Program-made: the position numbers and the translations under genes
Notes under the pieces: model-generated
Database searches by the model: none
What the model saw: only the letters and a program-made list of their open reading frames with translations
Told to the model about the DNA's origin: nothing
Assembly: GCA_037176705.1 (NCBI GenBank)
Contig: CM073886.1
Coordinates: 127,998,001-128,062,000 of the forward strand
Reading direction: 5' to 3'
Source of the DNA: Molossus alvarezi
Taxonomy: Eukaryota; Chordata; Mammalia; Chiroptera; Molossidae
Length of the DNA: 64,000 nt
Shown here: piece after piece, positions 1 through 11,223 of the stretch
Numbering within the stretch: the stretch's first letter is position 1
Layout: the number at the start of each line of letters is the position of its first letter

Positions 1-450
1 TAACTTTCAGAGACTGTGTACAAAGCGGTGTGTTTGCATGTGCTGTATTCTAGGGAAGGAAAGTTCGTACATTCAGCAAACTCTCAGAGTTAAAGAACCA
101 ATGATACGGGTAATATATGTACTCTCTGTCTCCTAGACTTTGCATGGAGCCTCAATACCTTTTGGTTAAAAGTTAAGTTTTTGGAACTGCAGCAAAACAA
201 TGTATAGCACACTCTATTTTACCAGAGGCTAACGGATATAAACATGAGTTAAGTTCCTACGGCATCTCATCAAGGTTATAACAAAATTACATTGAACAAA
301 ACAGTATCCGCACTTATGGGTCTGACCTGTGATTCCTGGACAAGGGAGCTTTGGGCACTGGAAGAAGGAAAGAAGCTGTGTGGAGGACAGAATGGAATCA
401 GGACTGTAGGAGCTGGTGAAACCATCTAGGACAGGGGCTTTGAAGGAAGG
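1..450. other. Unassigned non-coding stretch
   Basis: I recognise no gene or repeat here. The open frames are short and have no family signature. The sequence runs straight into the LTR that starts at 451. Confidence 0.5.
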
Positions 451-870
451 TGTTATGGGTTGAATTGTGTCCCCCACCCCAAATTCATATGTTGAAGTTG
501 TAACCCCCAATACTGAGAATGTGACCTGCTTTGGAAACAGTCTTTGCAGATGTAATTAGTAAAGACGAGGCCATACAGGAATAAGGTGGGCCCCTAATCT
601 AATGTCACTGCCTTCTTTACAAAAGAGGAAATTGGAACTCAGACACCCATCCAGGGGAACACCTCGGGGAGATGAAAACATTGATTAGGGTGATGCTTCT
701 GCAAGACAAGACAAGGAACCATTAAGATAGTCAGCAAAGCACCAGCAGCTTGGGAGAGGAACCAGCCCTGTGACACCTTCATCTCCGGCCTCCAGAGTGA
801 AGAGCCAGTAAATTTCTGTCGTTCAACCACCTGGTGTGTGGTGGTGTCAAGGCAGTTCTAGTGGACACAC
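451..870 (+). mobile_element. MLT1-type (ERVL-MaLR) solo LTR
   Basis: The left end reads 'tgttatgggttgaattgtgt' followed by a C run, which is the classic MLT1 start. In order come 'catatgttgaagt', 'gaatgtgacctgctttgga', 'gtgggcccctaatc' and, near the end, 'ccagtaaatttctgtcgtt' with 'cacctggtgtgtggt', matching the MLT1 3' part that carries the polyadenylation region. The length of about 420 bp is normal for the family. No internal retroviral sequence flanks it, so it is a solo LTR. The family is ancient in placental mammals, and the divergence fits. The subfamily (B or C like) is not resolved. Confidence 0.85.
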
Positions 871-994
871 ACGAGGGTTTTGCATAGGAATAGACTTACG
901 ATTCCTCCTCCCACTTTGATGCCTCCCTCCTAGACTACATGAGAAAAATAATTACAATAATATGACATAGAGCTGGAAAATGTCTCGAGAAATT

Positions 995-1185
995 ACATAC
1001 CATTTACCGCGTACCCACTGGACTTGGTTCTATAATTTACTCCTATGTTTTGCTAGAAAGTGAGGTTCTGCTATTATCTCATTTATACGTCACAGGTGCT
1101 GGGAGCGGACCTGCCCCCACCACAGAGCCAGTACTCAGTGGCGTGAGGACGGAGCCAGGCCAGGTCTGCCCCTGTCTGCTCTCCT
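995..1185 (-). mobile_element. MIR SINE relic
   Basis: Read on the plus strand, this has the order expected for an inverted MIR: 'catttaccgcgtacccactgg' type text (ancestral 'ttactatgtgccaggc'), then 'ctattatctcattta', then 'agtggcgtgaggacggagcc..ccaggtctgcc' (ancestral 'agtggcagagccgggattcgaacccaggtctg'). Divergence is high, so the edges are approximate. Confidence 0.45.
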
Positions 1186-2011
1186 CCCTTGCAGCTTTCG
1201 CATCCAGGCTGCTGGGAGTGAGTGAGCACAGGGCAGTGCTCCGGTCCATCCTTGCCCCATGTGCTCATCTTGGATCGACATTGTCGGTTTTGTTGGCATG
1301 AAGTCCCAGCTTCTCATCTTTCCTCGTCACAAACCTGTTCAAGCAATGGCCTTCGCATGCACCTGCTAGTCTGTGTCACTTTCCCGTCACTCCTCAGACC
1401 TGTGTGTCCTGTTTCTCCGCGACACTGGAGCTCTCTAGAAGATCAAACGTTTTCAAAACGAGCTTAAGGCTGTGTGTGCGCCATTTACTCAAACAAGAGG
1501 GAGAATGTTTAGAATTCCTGACAGTTTTCCATAAATGTTTCACATTCTAAGGGAGGGAAAAAATCACTACTGTTTCAATATATGTCCTAAATTCTAAAGA
1601 AATACTTGCTATTTCAAGATAAAATTTAGGGCTTAAATGTTTTTTAAATGTTAGAATCACTAATTTTTCATATGCTAACAACAACAACAACAAAAAGCCT
1701 GGATAAAAAGAAAGTGATATGAACATGTTTGGTGGTTTTCAGTGACACTCTAAAATACACACCAGTGAATTTCAATTAGGGGTTTTACTCGCCTGGTGAC
1801 GAATCAATGCAGAATTTTACAAACTTATAAAAAGTAAAAGTGTACAGAATTTGAAATTTCTTTTGAAAAACTTATCCTAATTTTATTATGCATTATCCCA
1901 AATCATGATATGTTAATCCAATTAGAGGACTTTTACTAAAAGAGAGGCTAAATATGAAATATATAAAAAATATATATTTAATGTATATATATTAAGTATA
2001 CATAGTTAATA

Positions 2012-2036
2012 ATGTGTGTGTGTGTGTGTGCACACA
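2012..2036. repeat. (TG)n microsatellite
   Basis: About nine TG units are followed directly by CACACA, so the tract can fold back on itself. It sits just after an AT-rich stretch. Confidence 0.9.
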
Positions 2037-2381
2037 TTTGTGTGTCTATGTGAATGGACTATTAAATCAGTTCTACCCAGCTCAGATCCCTAATCTGAAC
2101 ACTTCTAGGGTAAGTCTAAGAAGTATTAGTACAATTTGCCAAAAGCTAATAAAGAGATTCATGCGAAGTAGAGGAATCATAACATGGGTTAGTGCAACTA
2201 TATTTATGTCCTCATTCTCTACTGGTTTTATCAGTCTAAGTCAACGAACTGGTCAACGTAATTAAATAATGAACTGGTGTTTTAACAAGTCAACCATGTG
2301 ACTTGATAGAATTGACACATGACAATTTACTTTGTGTGTGTGGGGTAACTCCTGTCTCCAGATATCTTATCTTTTCTGTCT

Positions 2382-2382
<1 letters not shown>

Positions 2383-2413
<31 letters not shown>
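2383..2413. repeat. (CA)n microsatellite
   Basis: About 15 uninterrupted CA units. A short open frame across it encodes only a Thr-His run and is not a gene. Confidence 0.95.
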
Positions 2414-2416
<3 letters not shown>

Positions 2417-3589
2417 CGCCCTGACCACACTGAATTTTGTAGTTCATTCCGAAACATGCCATCTGTTCCTCAGGCACCCCTAAGTGTGCAAACACTGAGT
2501 TGACCCCCGTCTTATCAGCTCAGAGCTTCTTTCTGTGTTTCCAGACCCCGTTCAAATGTCCCCACCTGCATGGCTTGATGCTGGTTTCTGTTTGCTGCTG
2601 ATGCAGATGAAGAAACCTCCTCACCCTGCATGGAAATAAGCAAGAGAAAAATTTCTGAATGGAGATGTGTAATTTTCTTGAGAGTTCACTTGCACCCACA
2701 TTTGTCGTAAAACTCAGTGCCGCTCTGAAGTCACAGCCTCAGCGCCACTGGTCTTTTACCTGTGCTCCGTGCCACCAGACGGAAGCTGTGCGATGTCTGA
2801 GGTAGGGTGTCCCATCTGGTGTCAGCGGAGTGGGAAGGTCTCTGCATTCGAGTGAAAGATGAGCGTGACCAGAGATGCGATGAGCTCATGGGGGACTGAC
2901 TGTGCACCTCCTCCCAGCGACGTCAGTTGCTGTTCAGAGATTTAAATTTCCAGAGCGGAATCCATAGACTTGGGAGGGCATTACCGATGAGATTGAAGAG
3001 ATAGCCGATTTCAAGCCTACATAGCATAGCATCAGTGTATTCAATCACCTTCCAGGGCGACTTAATGAAAGAGAAGTGATGAGAATATCATTCCTCTGTT
3101 GGGCTTTTTGAGGAGAGAAGTTTGTTACAGGTGGTGTCGTTCGTAAAAAGAACAATTAAGATAAAAATATAGACGAGGGTCTAAACCCTGACTACATTTT
3201 TAAAATGATCTCTGTCCTATGAAAAAAGGGGAGGGGTTTAACACTGTTAAAAGACATGTAAAAGAAAATACTTTGTTTTACACTAATTTTCTTCCACGTC
3301 ATACGCTTGACTCACCATTGTTTAATTCTGCGATACAGAACATAGAATGGACATGGCCCGAGATCGTCAATATGCAGAACTCCTGGAGGTTACAGTAGCC
3401 AGGTCCGCACAGCATGACGGAGTCCCTTTGGTTGGTTTCTCTTCAGCTCTTAAGGTTCCATCAGAACTAACACCACCAAGTGTTACCTCTTGGTTTTCCC
3501 TGCGACAGCACAAGAATCCCAAGCCTTGGGCTGTGCATTGGCTAGAGGTTTCTTAGTCTACTACTGCCATCGGCACCCTTGTATCTGAC

Positions 3590-5254
3590 CAGCCTCCATC
3601 TCTCCTCTCCCTCCCCCACTCTTCCTGTGCTTCCTAACATACTCCATGGGCGACCAACACTGTCTCCCACATCCTAGCTCTTCCAAACCTTCATTTCTCC
3701 TTCTTGTCTTGTCTGAAGCAAGATTGAGCACATCCCCCAGGACCGCAAAAACAGAAGCAGTTCCGCCTGTGTCCTTCTCGTCTGCCCCAGGCCTGGCACT
3801 GGGTTGGCTGCTATGCCCAGGGCTGCTTTGAGATCATGGCATTTTTTCCTTCCTTCTTCCAAACCCTCAGATCTTCCGACCTTCATTGCGCCCAAGTATC
3901 TCCCTCATGTGACTGTTCTCTAGACCTCCTGCTCCCTCCCCCTTCCCTCTCCCCCATACTCCTCATGACCTCCAGCCCTGTCCCATTCCTGATGACTTCA
4001 GCCTCCAAGGGAGTGACACAGACAGCATGAATCCGTTATTTCCTTGCCTACTCACATGCTGCCATCTGTGATTTCAGTGGCTGTGGACACTCACTTCCAA
4101 AGCCACGCCCTGGGTTACTCGATCACTAGCAACTGCACCGCATTTGAAACCCTGATTCCAAGTATTTCACAGTCTGGTCATTACTTCTCTGCTTTCAGCT
4201 TGCTGCCACAATTCCTCCACCACACCGAGATCTCTTATCCAGTCCACTCGCTTCATCACGTTTTCAAGAGCCGTGGTTCCCTCTTTGTTTACTTTTATCC
4301 AATTCCAAGATCCGTTATTGTAATATGTACTGCTGAGCACACTGAGTTCCCTTATTGGGAATATTCTGTTTCGATCCAATTTCATGCCTTCTTTATCCTT
4401 GGGAATACTATGGAATAAAAAGATATCAATGGGTTGGTTGGTTCTATCTTTCATTGCCAACTGCACATTTAGGAGGGTACTTGAAAATGCCGTGTAGATC
4501 TGCTGTTCTTTTCCTAGTAAACCTTCTCTCCCTTTCCAAGGAGCCAATTTAATACAGTCTCCTTTCTTCTTCAAACTCTTCTCAACTCCCCTCCACATGC
4601 TCGCATACACACCCACCTGATAATCTCTGTCCTCCCATACTTCACTCAAAAACTAGAAATCATCATGTATGTTAAATGAATTCAACAAGTTTTATCGGAG
4701 TGAAACTATCTTATTCTCACAACACCCAATTAGCCTGCTTGAAGGTGTATGGACTTTCTCCTGTTCCTCGTCAACAGAATTTACTGCTCTTGTCAAATGA
4801 GCTCCCCTTCATGGTGCTATGGATCTCATCCCCCTTGTCCTACCTTGCCTCTGTAATCCTCGCTTACAGTTTCTGCGTGATCAATACTGCTTCTCTTTTC
4901 ACTGGATTATTTCTATCAGTATTTAAAATGTGCAGTATTCTCTATTCTTAAAAAAACTAACTTCCTTTTATGTCATTTCCCCCTTAGCTACTGTTTGTTA
5001 CTCTGCTTAGCATCACAAAAAAAATCTCTTGAATACATGATCTACTCTTACAACATTTATATCCTTACCTCCCATTCAGATTCCAACCCGTGTAAATTCC
5101 ACTTTTACCCCATCACCATTGAAACTTCTTTTTTTGAGGACACCAAAATTATCCAATTACCAGTTCCAATGGACATATCTCCCAGTCTTCATCTCTCAGT
5201 GATGTTACACAAGTCAACTACTTAGAATCAATTTCATTTTTTTAAATACTGCAT

Positions 5255-5301
<47 letters not shown>

Positions 5302-6330
5302 TAGTTAAAGTCAGTTTCTTAAAACACTCTCTCTGTTGTCCTTGACACCACTGACTCCTGTTTTTCCTTTTCCTCACATCCTAGGCTTCTTCTTTTCCTC
5401 TCCTTTGCAATTTATCTTATTTCTCCTTTATTGACTTCAACCTTAACTTTTTATGTTTGGATTCCTCAACTTTCTTTCCTGAGTTCTTTTCTTCATCTAT
5501 ACTTTCTTTACAGGTGATATTATCAAATCCCTTGACTTTAAATACGATCAAATGCGGATGATTTTCCTCTTGTGTTGATATTGCTAGGCCAGGTCAGTCA
5601 CTGAGTTCCATATCTGTATATACAACTGTCTGTTAGATGGATAACTCTAAGTTATCATGTCCAAAATGTATTAAAGCTACAAAATCTGTTTCTTACCCAA
5701 TGGCCCTCTTCTTGGGGAATGCCATCATCGTCTATTCCCAGTAGGCTAGCCAGAAGGCTACGGGACCTCCTGTTCTCGGACCATCTTTCATCAATGCCAT
5801 TAGTTTTTCAGTGAGTCCTTTTGTATTTACATCTACAACATGTCTCAGATCCACAAACTTTTCTCTACTTATTTCTATTGTCATCATTCTACTCTGAGCC
5901 ACAACTATGTCTCATCTGGACAATTGGTATGCATGTCTTTACGCTTATATACATGACTTCCCCCAGTTGTTTCTACACAGGAAACAGATGTTAGGTTAAA
6001 ATTGTAAGACAGATCATGTTAGTCTCTTGCTTAACAGAATTATGACTTTTAGCTGGAATAAAACTAAAATGTCCTATTGTGATCATTTGACTCCAGTTTA
6101 CATTTTTTTATTTCATACATGTTCACTTCTTTTGACACTGTCACACTCAATAAACTTCTTAATTCAGTTTCTTAACATCCTTAGTTGTGTAGACATAGCC
6201 TTGCTGTATTATTTAACCTTTGCTCTCAGTTTTCTGAATTGATATTCCTGTTTTATGTCCTGGATTTGGCTTAGGTGTTCCTATACAACATAATCTCCGT
6301 GAACATAGTGTGCATCATATAAGTTCGCTT
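3590..6330 (+). mobile_element. Long degraded LINE-2 (L2) copy
   Basis: The pyrimidine-rich text follows the L2 plus-strand order. About 4110-4190 matches the 5' part of the reverse-transcriptase frame ('cactagcaactgcaccgc', 'cacagtctggtcattacttc'). About 4880-5225 carries 'cactggattatttctatcag', a TTAAAAAAAC block and 'ttccaacccgtgtaaattcc'. After the tetranucleotide repeat come 'gatattatcaaatccctt', 'gttatcatgtccaaaatg' and, at 6012-6060, 'cagatcatgttagtctcttg', which is the region encoding the L2 C-terminus. No frame is intact, and the copy is interrupted by an (ATTT)n expansion. At about 2.7 kb it covers most of a roughly 3.3-kb element. The 5' half (3590-4640) is less certain than 4800-6250. 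Confidence 0.65.
5253..5302. repeat. (ATTT)n microsatellite
   Basis: About 12 tetranucleotide units sit inside the L2 copy and split its reverse-transcriptase remnant. Confidence 0.95.
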
Positions 6331-6927
6331 CTGCCTCCATAATCAAGAACTCACCATTATTTCTACCTCCTATAATCAAAGATATAAGAGTCACATAATC
6401 CATCCTGATGGTCAACTGCCTGGCTGGGCCTCTCTCTAGCCTGCTTTTGCTGGGAATGAGATTTAATCATTATACAAAAGAGTAAAATCTCATTAATTAA
6501 CAATAATTGTGGGTATAAATTAGTTTAACTCTATTTTCTTAAGTAAAAATGCATATTGAAATTTTAATTTAGAGTAGTCTTTGTTAGAGTATAAGGCATA
6601 ACAGATCTATAAAGTGTAGTCAGTAATCTTTTGTGGGAGGCTGAAACTAAAGCTTTATGGAAAGATTTAAAAAATGTTGCATCCGAACTTTGAATACTCT
6701 GTTGATTTTAGCCTCAAGGATTTGTAAGACCCTGAATTTATAGTAGAAAAATATTTAGAAATATACTACTGAAAATTTTTATATATATTTAACCCTTGCT
6801 AGTTGTATATATTGAAACTCAATTTGCATAATTTATCCAAGTGCTTTTGAGGGTAATCTAGAATCCAGGATCACCTGCAAAAACTGTGTTTGGCTTTTTC
6901 TATTAAAATACATCATATATTCTAAGC
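6331..6927. other. Unassigned AT-rich stretch
   Basis: I recognise no gene and no named repeat. It lies between the L2 relic and an L1 3' end. Confidence 0.45.
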
Positions 6928-7416
6928 AGGTTTGTTTTTTAAATTTTTATTTATTTATTTTTGTTACAGATGTTTCTTTTTTCCCTCATTGACACTTCCC
7001 CCTCCCCCTCCCCCACCACCTTCACAGTATTGTTGTCTTTGTCCATTGGTTATGCATATATTCGTATAAATTCTTTGGTTTATCTCTTCCCGCCCTCTCA
7101 CCCCCCTCCATCTAAAGATTGTCAGTCTGTTCCCTACTTCCATGTCTCTGGGTCTATTTTGTTCATTAGCTTATTTTGTTCATGATATTTCACAAATAAG
7201 TGAGATCATGTGATCTTTGTCTTTCTCTGATTGGCTTATTTCACTTAGCACAATACTCTCCATGTTGTCTCAAAGGGTAAGAGATCTTTCTTCTTTACAA
7301 CTGCATAGTACTCCATTGTGTATATATACCACAGTTTTTTTTATCCATTCATCTACTGATGAACACTTGGGTTGTTTCCAAATCTTAGTTAAGCAGCTTC
7401 TTATGGAGCATTCTAG
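6928..7416 (-). mobile_element. L1 3' end (5'-truncated LINE-1)
   Basis: On the plus strand this is the reverse of an L1 3' region: a T-rich tail at 6928-6962, a C-rich polypyrimidine tract at about 6997-7020 (the G-rich tract of the L1 3' UTR on the other strand), then 'aagtgagatcatgtgatctt', 'ttggcttatttcacttagca', 'agtactccattgtgtata' and 'cattcatctactgatgaaca', which is reverse ORF2 C-terminal coding sequence. It is about 490 bp, typical of 5'-truncated copies. Two other L1 ends in this window (21.2 and 36.7 kb) share the same G-rich 3' UTR layout. Confidence 0.9.
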
Positions 7417-8639
7417 AGTGTGGGAGAATGTGCCCATTTAAGGAAAGTTATACATCCAACCCTCTGTGCTATGGGAAGGTCTTCTTTCAAGACAATAAAG
7501 GCAGAAAGGAATCATCTTTGGAAGATATTTCACTATTCCATGGAAAAAGGTAGAGTCTACTGAAAGAGCTAGAATTGGCTCATCCCACAAAGACTCCAAA
7601 GCTTCCTTTTTTGTACACCCAGGAAATTGGGCACAGGTCAATGCTCAACCACTGAGCCATACTGGCTGGGCAGTTTATGTTACATTTAGAGTATTATTGG
7701 TTTCCAGGGAGATCGAGCACATAGAAACTTAAAGCACATGTTTAAATTTAATCGATGCTCTGGAAATGCTCCCAAGAGGCTTAATCCTCCACAGGGTAAC
7801 ATTGTTTGCCCCAAAACTTAATTTGCCAATTTTTTTTTAACAGTGTGAATTTTGACAACTACGCTGCTCCCAGAACAAACATACGTATTATTACCAGATC
7901 CTAATTCCTTGGTTCTTCCTTGGTGTTGCTCTCTCAGAGCAGAACGACTGTCAGAGCACATCTGCTCCTTCTTCCCTAAGAAATCAGATCAGATGTAATA
8001 CCTTGCGATTTCACCTGGAAATCTGTAGCCCAGTTACTACTAACTTCATGTTGACTACATTGAAACTGGAAAATAGAATCTGATACCATTTGCCTCTAGT
8101 TACTTCCCTTTACTAAACATGTTTTTGCACAAGGGGTGAACACAGAGTGAAGTCAATCAATTCCTTGGATTCTGGATTTGGCAGTGACATTTGAATTATA
8201 GAGATGGTGACTAATCAGTTCTAACTGCTTTCCAGAGGGTATCATCTCTACGGTGCTTGCATTACTTCCCAGGGAGATGGTCATAGAGACCCACTAATTC
8301 CTTCCTGCACAGTGATAATATTTCACAGATAATGAGCATTTCTAAAACCCTTACGATGTGTGTGTGATGTATTGCTATGGGGAGTTTATTGAGTGGGGAT
8401 GCAAAGCCAAGACTGCAGGGTCCTGTGCACTTGGCCCAGGCTGAGGTGCTGCGTCCTGGGCCACACAAGGTCGCCCTGCAGTCTAAGGCCCGTGCAGCAG
8501 CTTGTGGCTTAACAGCCCGGCAGATGGGCGACTGGCCAGCTGCAGTGAGTTTCTAGTCTCCACATTTCCCACCTTACTGAGAGCATGTGTCATAGACGTG
8601 CACATTGGTAGCTGGCATATTTATGCATATCTTACAGAC
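7417..8639. other. Unassigned stretch with a small Ves fragment
   Basis: Apart from the Ves head fragment at 7629-7671, I recognise nothing. Open frames are below 75 codons and show no family motif. Confidence 0.45.
7629..7671 (-). mobile_element. Ves SINE 5'-head fragment
   Basis: The plus strand reads 'caatgctcaaccactgagcc' and then 'atactggctgggc', the reverse of the tRNA-like head with its A-box region ('tggctcagtggttgag'). The body and tail are missing, so this is a truncated or eroded copy. Confidence 0.6.
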
Positions 8640-8858
8640 CAGTGTTTCTCCGACTTGGCAATAGTAACACTTTGGACCTGGTAATACTTTGTTGTGGGGG
8701 GAAGTCCTCTGCATTGTAGGATGTTTACCAGCATCCCTGAGTTCAGCCCACTAGATGCCAGTAGCAACATCTCCAGTACAGCTGCGACCATCAGAAATGT
8801 CTTCAGATATTTCCAAGAACCTCCTAGGAGCAAAGTCATCCCCACTGGAGAAGCACTG
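8640..8858 (+). mobile_element. MER20 (hAT-Charlie non-autonomous DNA transposon)
   Basis: It begins CAGTGTTTCTC and ends with the inverted AGCACTG. Internally it carries 'ctttgttgtgggggg', 'tgcattgtaggatgtttacc', 'agcatccctgagttc' and 'cccactagatgccagtagc', all in MER20 order. The 219-bp length is the full family length. The right flank is CTCTAGAC and the left flank TTACAGAC. The right copy fits the nTCTAGAn target preference of this superfamily, and the two share five of eight bases. Confidence 0.92.
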
Positions 8859-9367
8859 CTCTAGACAAAGAGAAAATGAAAGAGATTCTGCAGCAGGGAA
8901 GCATTTAGGAGGAATGTCTGGTGGCACTGGAGAAGATCCAAAAGGGAGGCACATGGACCCAGGAATAGGCTTGGAAAGAGAAGAGGTCACAGGAGGAACA
9001 CAGTGAGCAACTGGGAAAGTAACTTGTCTCTGGCTTCATTTCAGGAAATGTTTAGTAAGTTATTACTATGTGCTAAGCACCGTGTTTATTGCTGTAGATA
9101 TTCACACCAGTGTTGCATTTAAATTGCTGGCAGTCTGGCAGAGAAATTAGAACAGGAAACAATTACAGTCACAGTTAAAGTGCAGAAATAGAAATTAACC
9201 CAGTGGATTCAAAAAGGAAGGGAGAGAAGCCAACAAGAAAGGCTTCCCAGAAGGTTAAACGATGTGTCAAAAGCCAAAGAAGAGCTAATCACATTTGGAA
9301 GGGTACGAGAAGGATATTATACTGATAGGGGACAGCAGGTACAGGAATGTGTAGTGGGTATGCTTCT

Positions 9368-9404
9368 GTGTATGTGTGTGTGTGTGCACGCGTGCGCGCA
9401 CATG
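9368..9404. repeat. Alternating TG/CG tract
   Basis: About 37 bases of nearly perfect purine-pyrimidine alternation, (TG)n running into 'gcacgcgtgcgcgcaca'. This composition favours left-handed Z-DNA. It lies inside the inverted L2. Confidence 0.85.
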
Positions 9405-9423
9405 AGAGTGGAGGGAACAGTTG

Positions 9424-9570
9424 TTAATAATATTATAATAACTACATATGGTGTCCTACAGGAGTTACTGGGATGATCACTTTGTAGGTTATATAAGTGT
9501 CTAACCATTGTGCTATACACCTAAAACTAGCATAGTATTGAAGGTCAACTGTCATTGAAAAATCCAAAGA
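9424..9570 (+). mobile_element. L1M 3'-terminal fragment
   Basis: Contains 'gggatgatcactttgtaggt', 'tatataagtgtctaaccatt', 'gtgctatacacctaaaacta' and a final 'aaggtcaactgtcattgaaa', which is the 3' UTR end of an old mammalian L1M. It separates two blocks of inverted L2, so it probably inserted into it. Confidence 0.7.
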
Positions 9571-10620
9571 GGAAGAGGGAGAGCTTTAGTTGATATAAGG
9601 ATGTAAGTAGGACATACTTTGAAGATGATAGCTGGGGCACTGTGGGTCTGCGACTCTCCTTGTGACATTGGTCAAGCCAGGCCAGTATAGTTAATAAATG
9701 ACATGTTGTAGATTAAAAAAAAAAGCGGGCAAGAATGCGGACACTGGCACCTTTGGAGAAAGACGAGTGATTCTACCTTGCTGGAGCACAGATGGTTAAT
9801 GGAAGAGAACTGAGGAGACGAAGCTGGGCAAGCAGTCGGGGCAAAGTTACAACAAGCTTTGGAAAGCAGTTTGAGTGTCATCTGCAAGGACAGAGGAAGG
9901 ATTGTGAGCTGAAGAGTGACATAATAAAACCGGTGCTCTAGAAAGGTAACTTTGGAAGTAGTGGAGAGAAGATTTTAAAGTTGAGGATAGACCAGGGTCA
10001 GAAAACTCGAAGGCTGTTGTCAATATCCACACAAGGTAACGAAGAAAATTTTAGAAGTAAAAAAATGAAGAGGAACTGCAGAGGATATCAAAACAGTCCA
10101 CTCCTGCACCTCTCACCCACCCCCTGACTCTAACCAGCAAAAAATCTCCACTCTGGCTTAAGGGGTAACAAAGAAGAGTATATGTACTTGACAAATGAGT
10201 GTCTATTAAAATCCAGAGAAAAGATCTGTGGTAAGAGATGAAAGAGAACTACTGGCATAATCTCAGGCCTCCTGCTCAAGTGACCAGTTGTATGGTAGAC
10301 TCATCCATCAAGTGAGGGAGAAAAAGAAGAAAAAAAATAATCATGTTACTGGGAATGATGATAAATTCAGTCTGGGACATATTAGTCTTAAATTGCCTAA
10401 GGAATATTTCAGTGGCAATTTGTAGTGAGTAGTTGGATTGATAGTGTGGCGTTCAGCAAAAGGATCTTGGTTGGAGATGCAGATTTGAGAATCATTTGTA
10501 AGTACATGATCATTGAACATGGGGCTATAAAGAATGTTAGTTTGGAAGGATGAGTGAGAACAGAGCAAAGATGGAAAGACATCATACAGCCAAGTAGTAT
10601 GTCAGGGCCAAGAGTTGAGT

Positions 10621-10993
10621 CAAAGTTTGTGGAGCCTGAGTCTGAGCCCTAAACTAACTCTCAGTACCTACCTACAACCCATTCTTAAAAATTACAACTT
10701 AAGCATGATGCTTGTAGGGTCTTTTCTCCATCTCCCTACCAGGACCAAGAGTACCAGAGTGGCACACTGTCCCATGTCTATAACTTTATTGTAGAACTCA
10801 ACATGCAGAGTTGCACTTTGTTTTGCACTGGATACTGGTACTGATAGAGAGAGACCTCTTTCATAATCTGCCTATATTTCCTGTACGTGACAAGGATATG
10901 TACGAGGTGCTCAGTAACATTTTGTTGAAGGAAATGTAAATAATTAAAGTGGGTCTACAAGAAATTATAAATTGAACCAAAGGGGGTACATTT
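10621..10993. other. Possible L2 3' tail in otherwise unassigned DNA
   Basis: About 10855-10945 resembles a plus-strand L2 3' terminus ('aggtgctcagtaacattttg', then 'ttgaaggaaatg'), but the match is short. The rest is unassigned. Confidence 0.35.
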
Positions 10994-11208
10994 TTAAAAA
11001 ATCCTCACCCAAGAATATATTTTCATTGATTTGAGAGAGAGAGAGGAAGATCAATGTGAGACATAAACATCAATTAATTGCATCCTGGACACACCCAGAC
11101 CTGGGATCAAACCTGCAACCTAGGTAGGTGCCCTGAGCAGGAATCAGACCTCCAGCCATTTTGGTGCATGGAATGACACTCCAGCCAACTGACCCTCTCA
11201 GCCAGGAC
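10994..11208 (-). mobile_element. Ves SINE (full length, diverged)
   Basis: The element is inverted. On the plus strand it starts with a T/A tail and 'atcctcacccaagaatat', then a (GA)n tract and 'agatcaatgtgagacataaa', and ends with the reversed tRNA-like head '..gaccctctcagccagga'. The flanks carry a near-perfect target-site duplication ('aagggggtacattt' at 10980-10993 and 'aaggcgggtacattt' at 11209-11223), showing L1-type retroposition. The B box is eroded ('gggatcaaacctgc'), so it is an older copy. Confidence 0.88.
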
Positions 11209-11223
11209 AAGGCGGGTACATTT

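Larger units (their letters stand above)
1186..3589. other. Mostly unassigned AT-rich stretch with simple repeats
   Basis: It holds two dinucleotide microsatellites (listed separately), an (AAC)n tract near 1678-1692, and a very AT-rich segment around 1950-2000 made of alternating TA steps. I recognise no gene or named repeat in 2420-3590. Open frames there are under 70 codons and look random. Confidence 0.5.
9045..10620 (-). mobile_element. LINE-2 copy, antisense, interrupted
   Basis: The plus strand reads as inverted L2: 'ttactatgtgctaagcaccg', later 'gaaaggcttcccagaagg' and 'gggacagcaggtacaggaat', then after an interruption 'aggaaggattgtgagctgaa' and, at 10361-10520, 'attcagtctgggacatatta', 'gcagatttgagaatcatttg' and 'tgatcattgaacatggggct'. 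That is the order expected for an inverted L2 3' half. It is split by an L1 tail (9424-9570) and by a purine/pyrimidine alternating tract. Open frames in it are antisense to the dead element. Confidence 0.65.

Noticed and set aside
4167..4649. 160-codon minus-strand frame
   Set aside because: It is antisense to a pyrimidine-rich L2 relic, which lowers stop frequency on the complementary strand.
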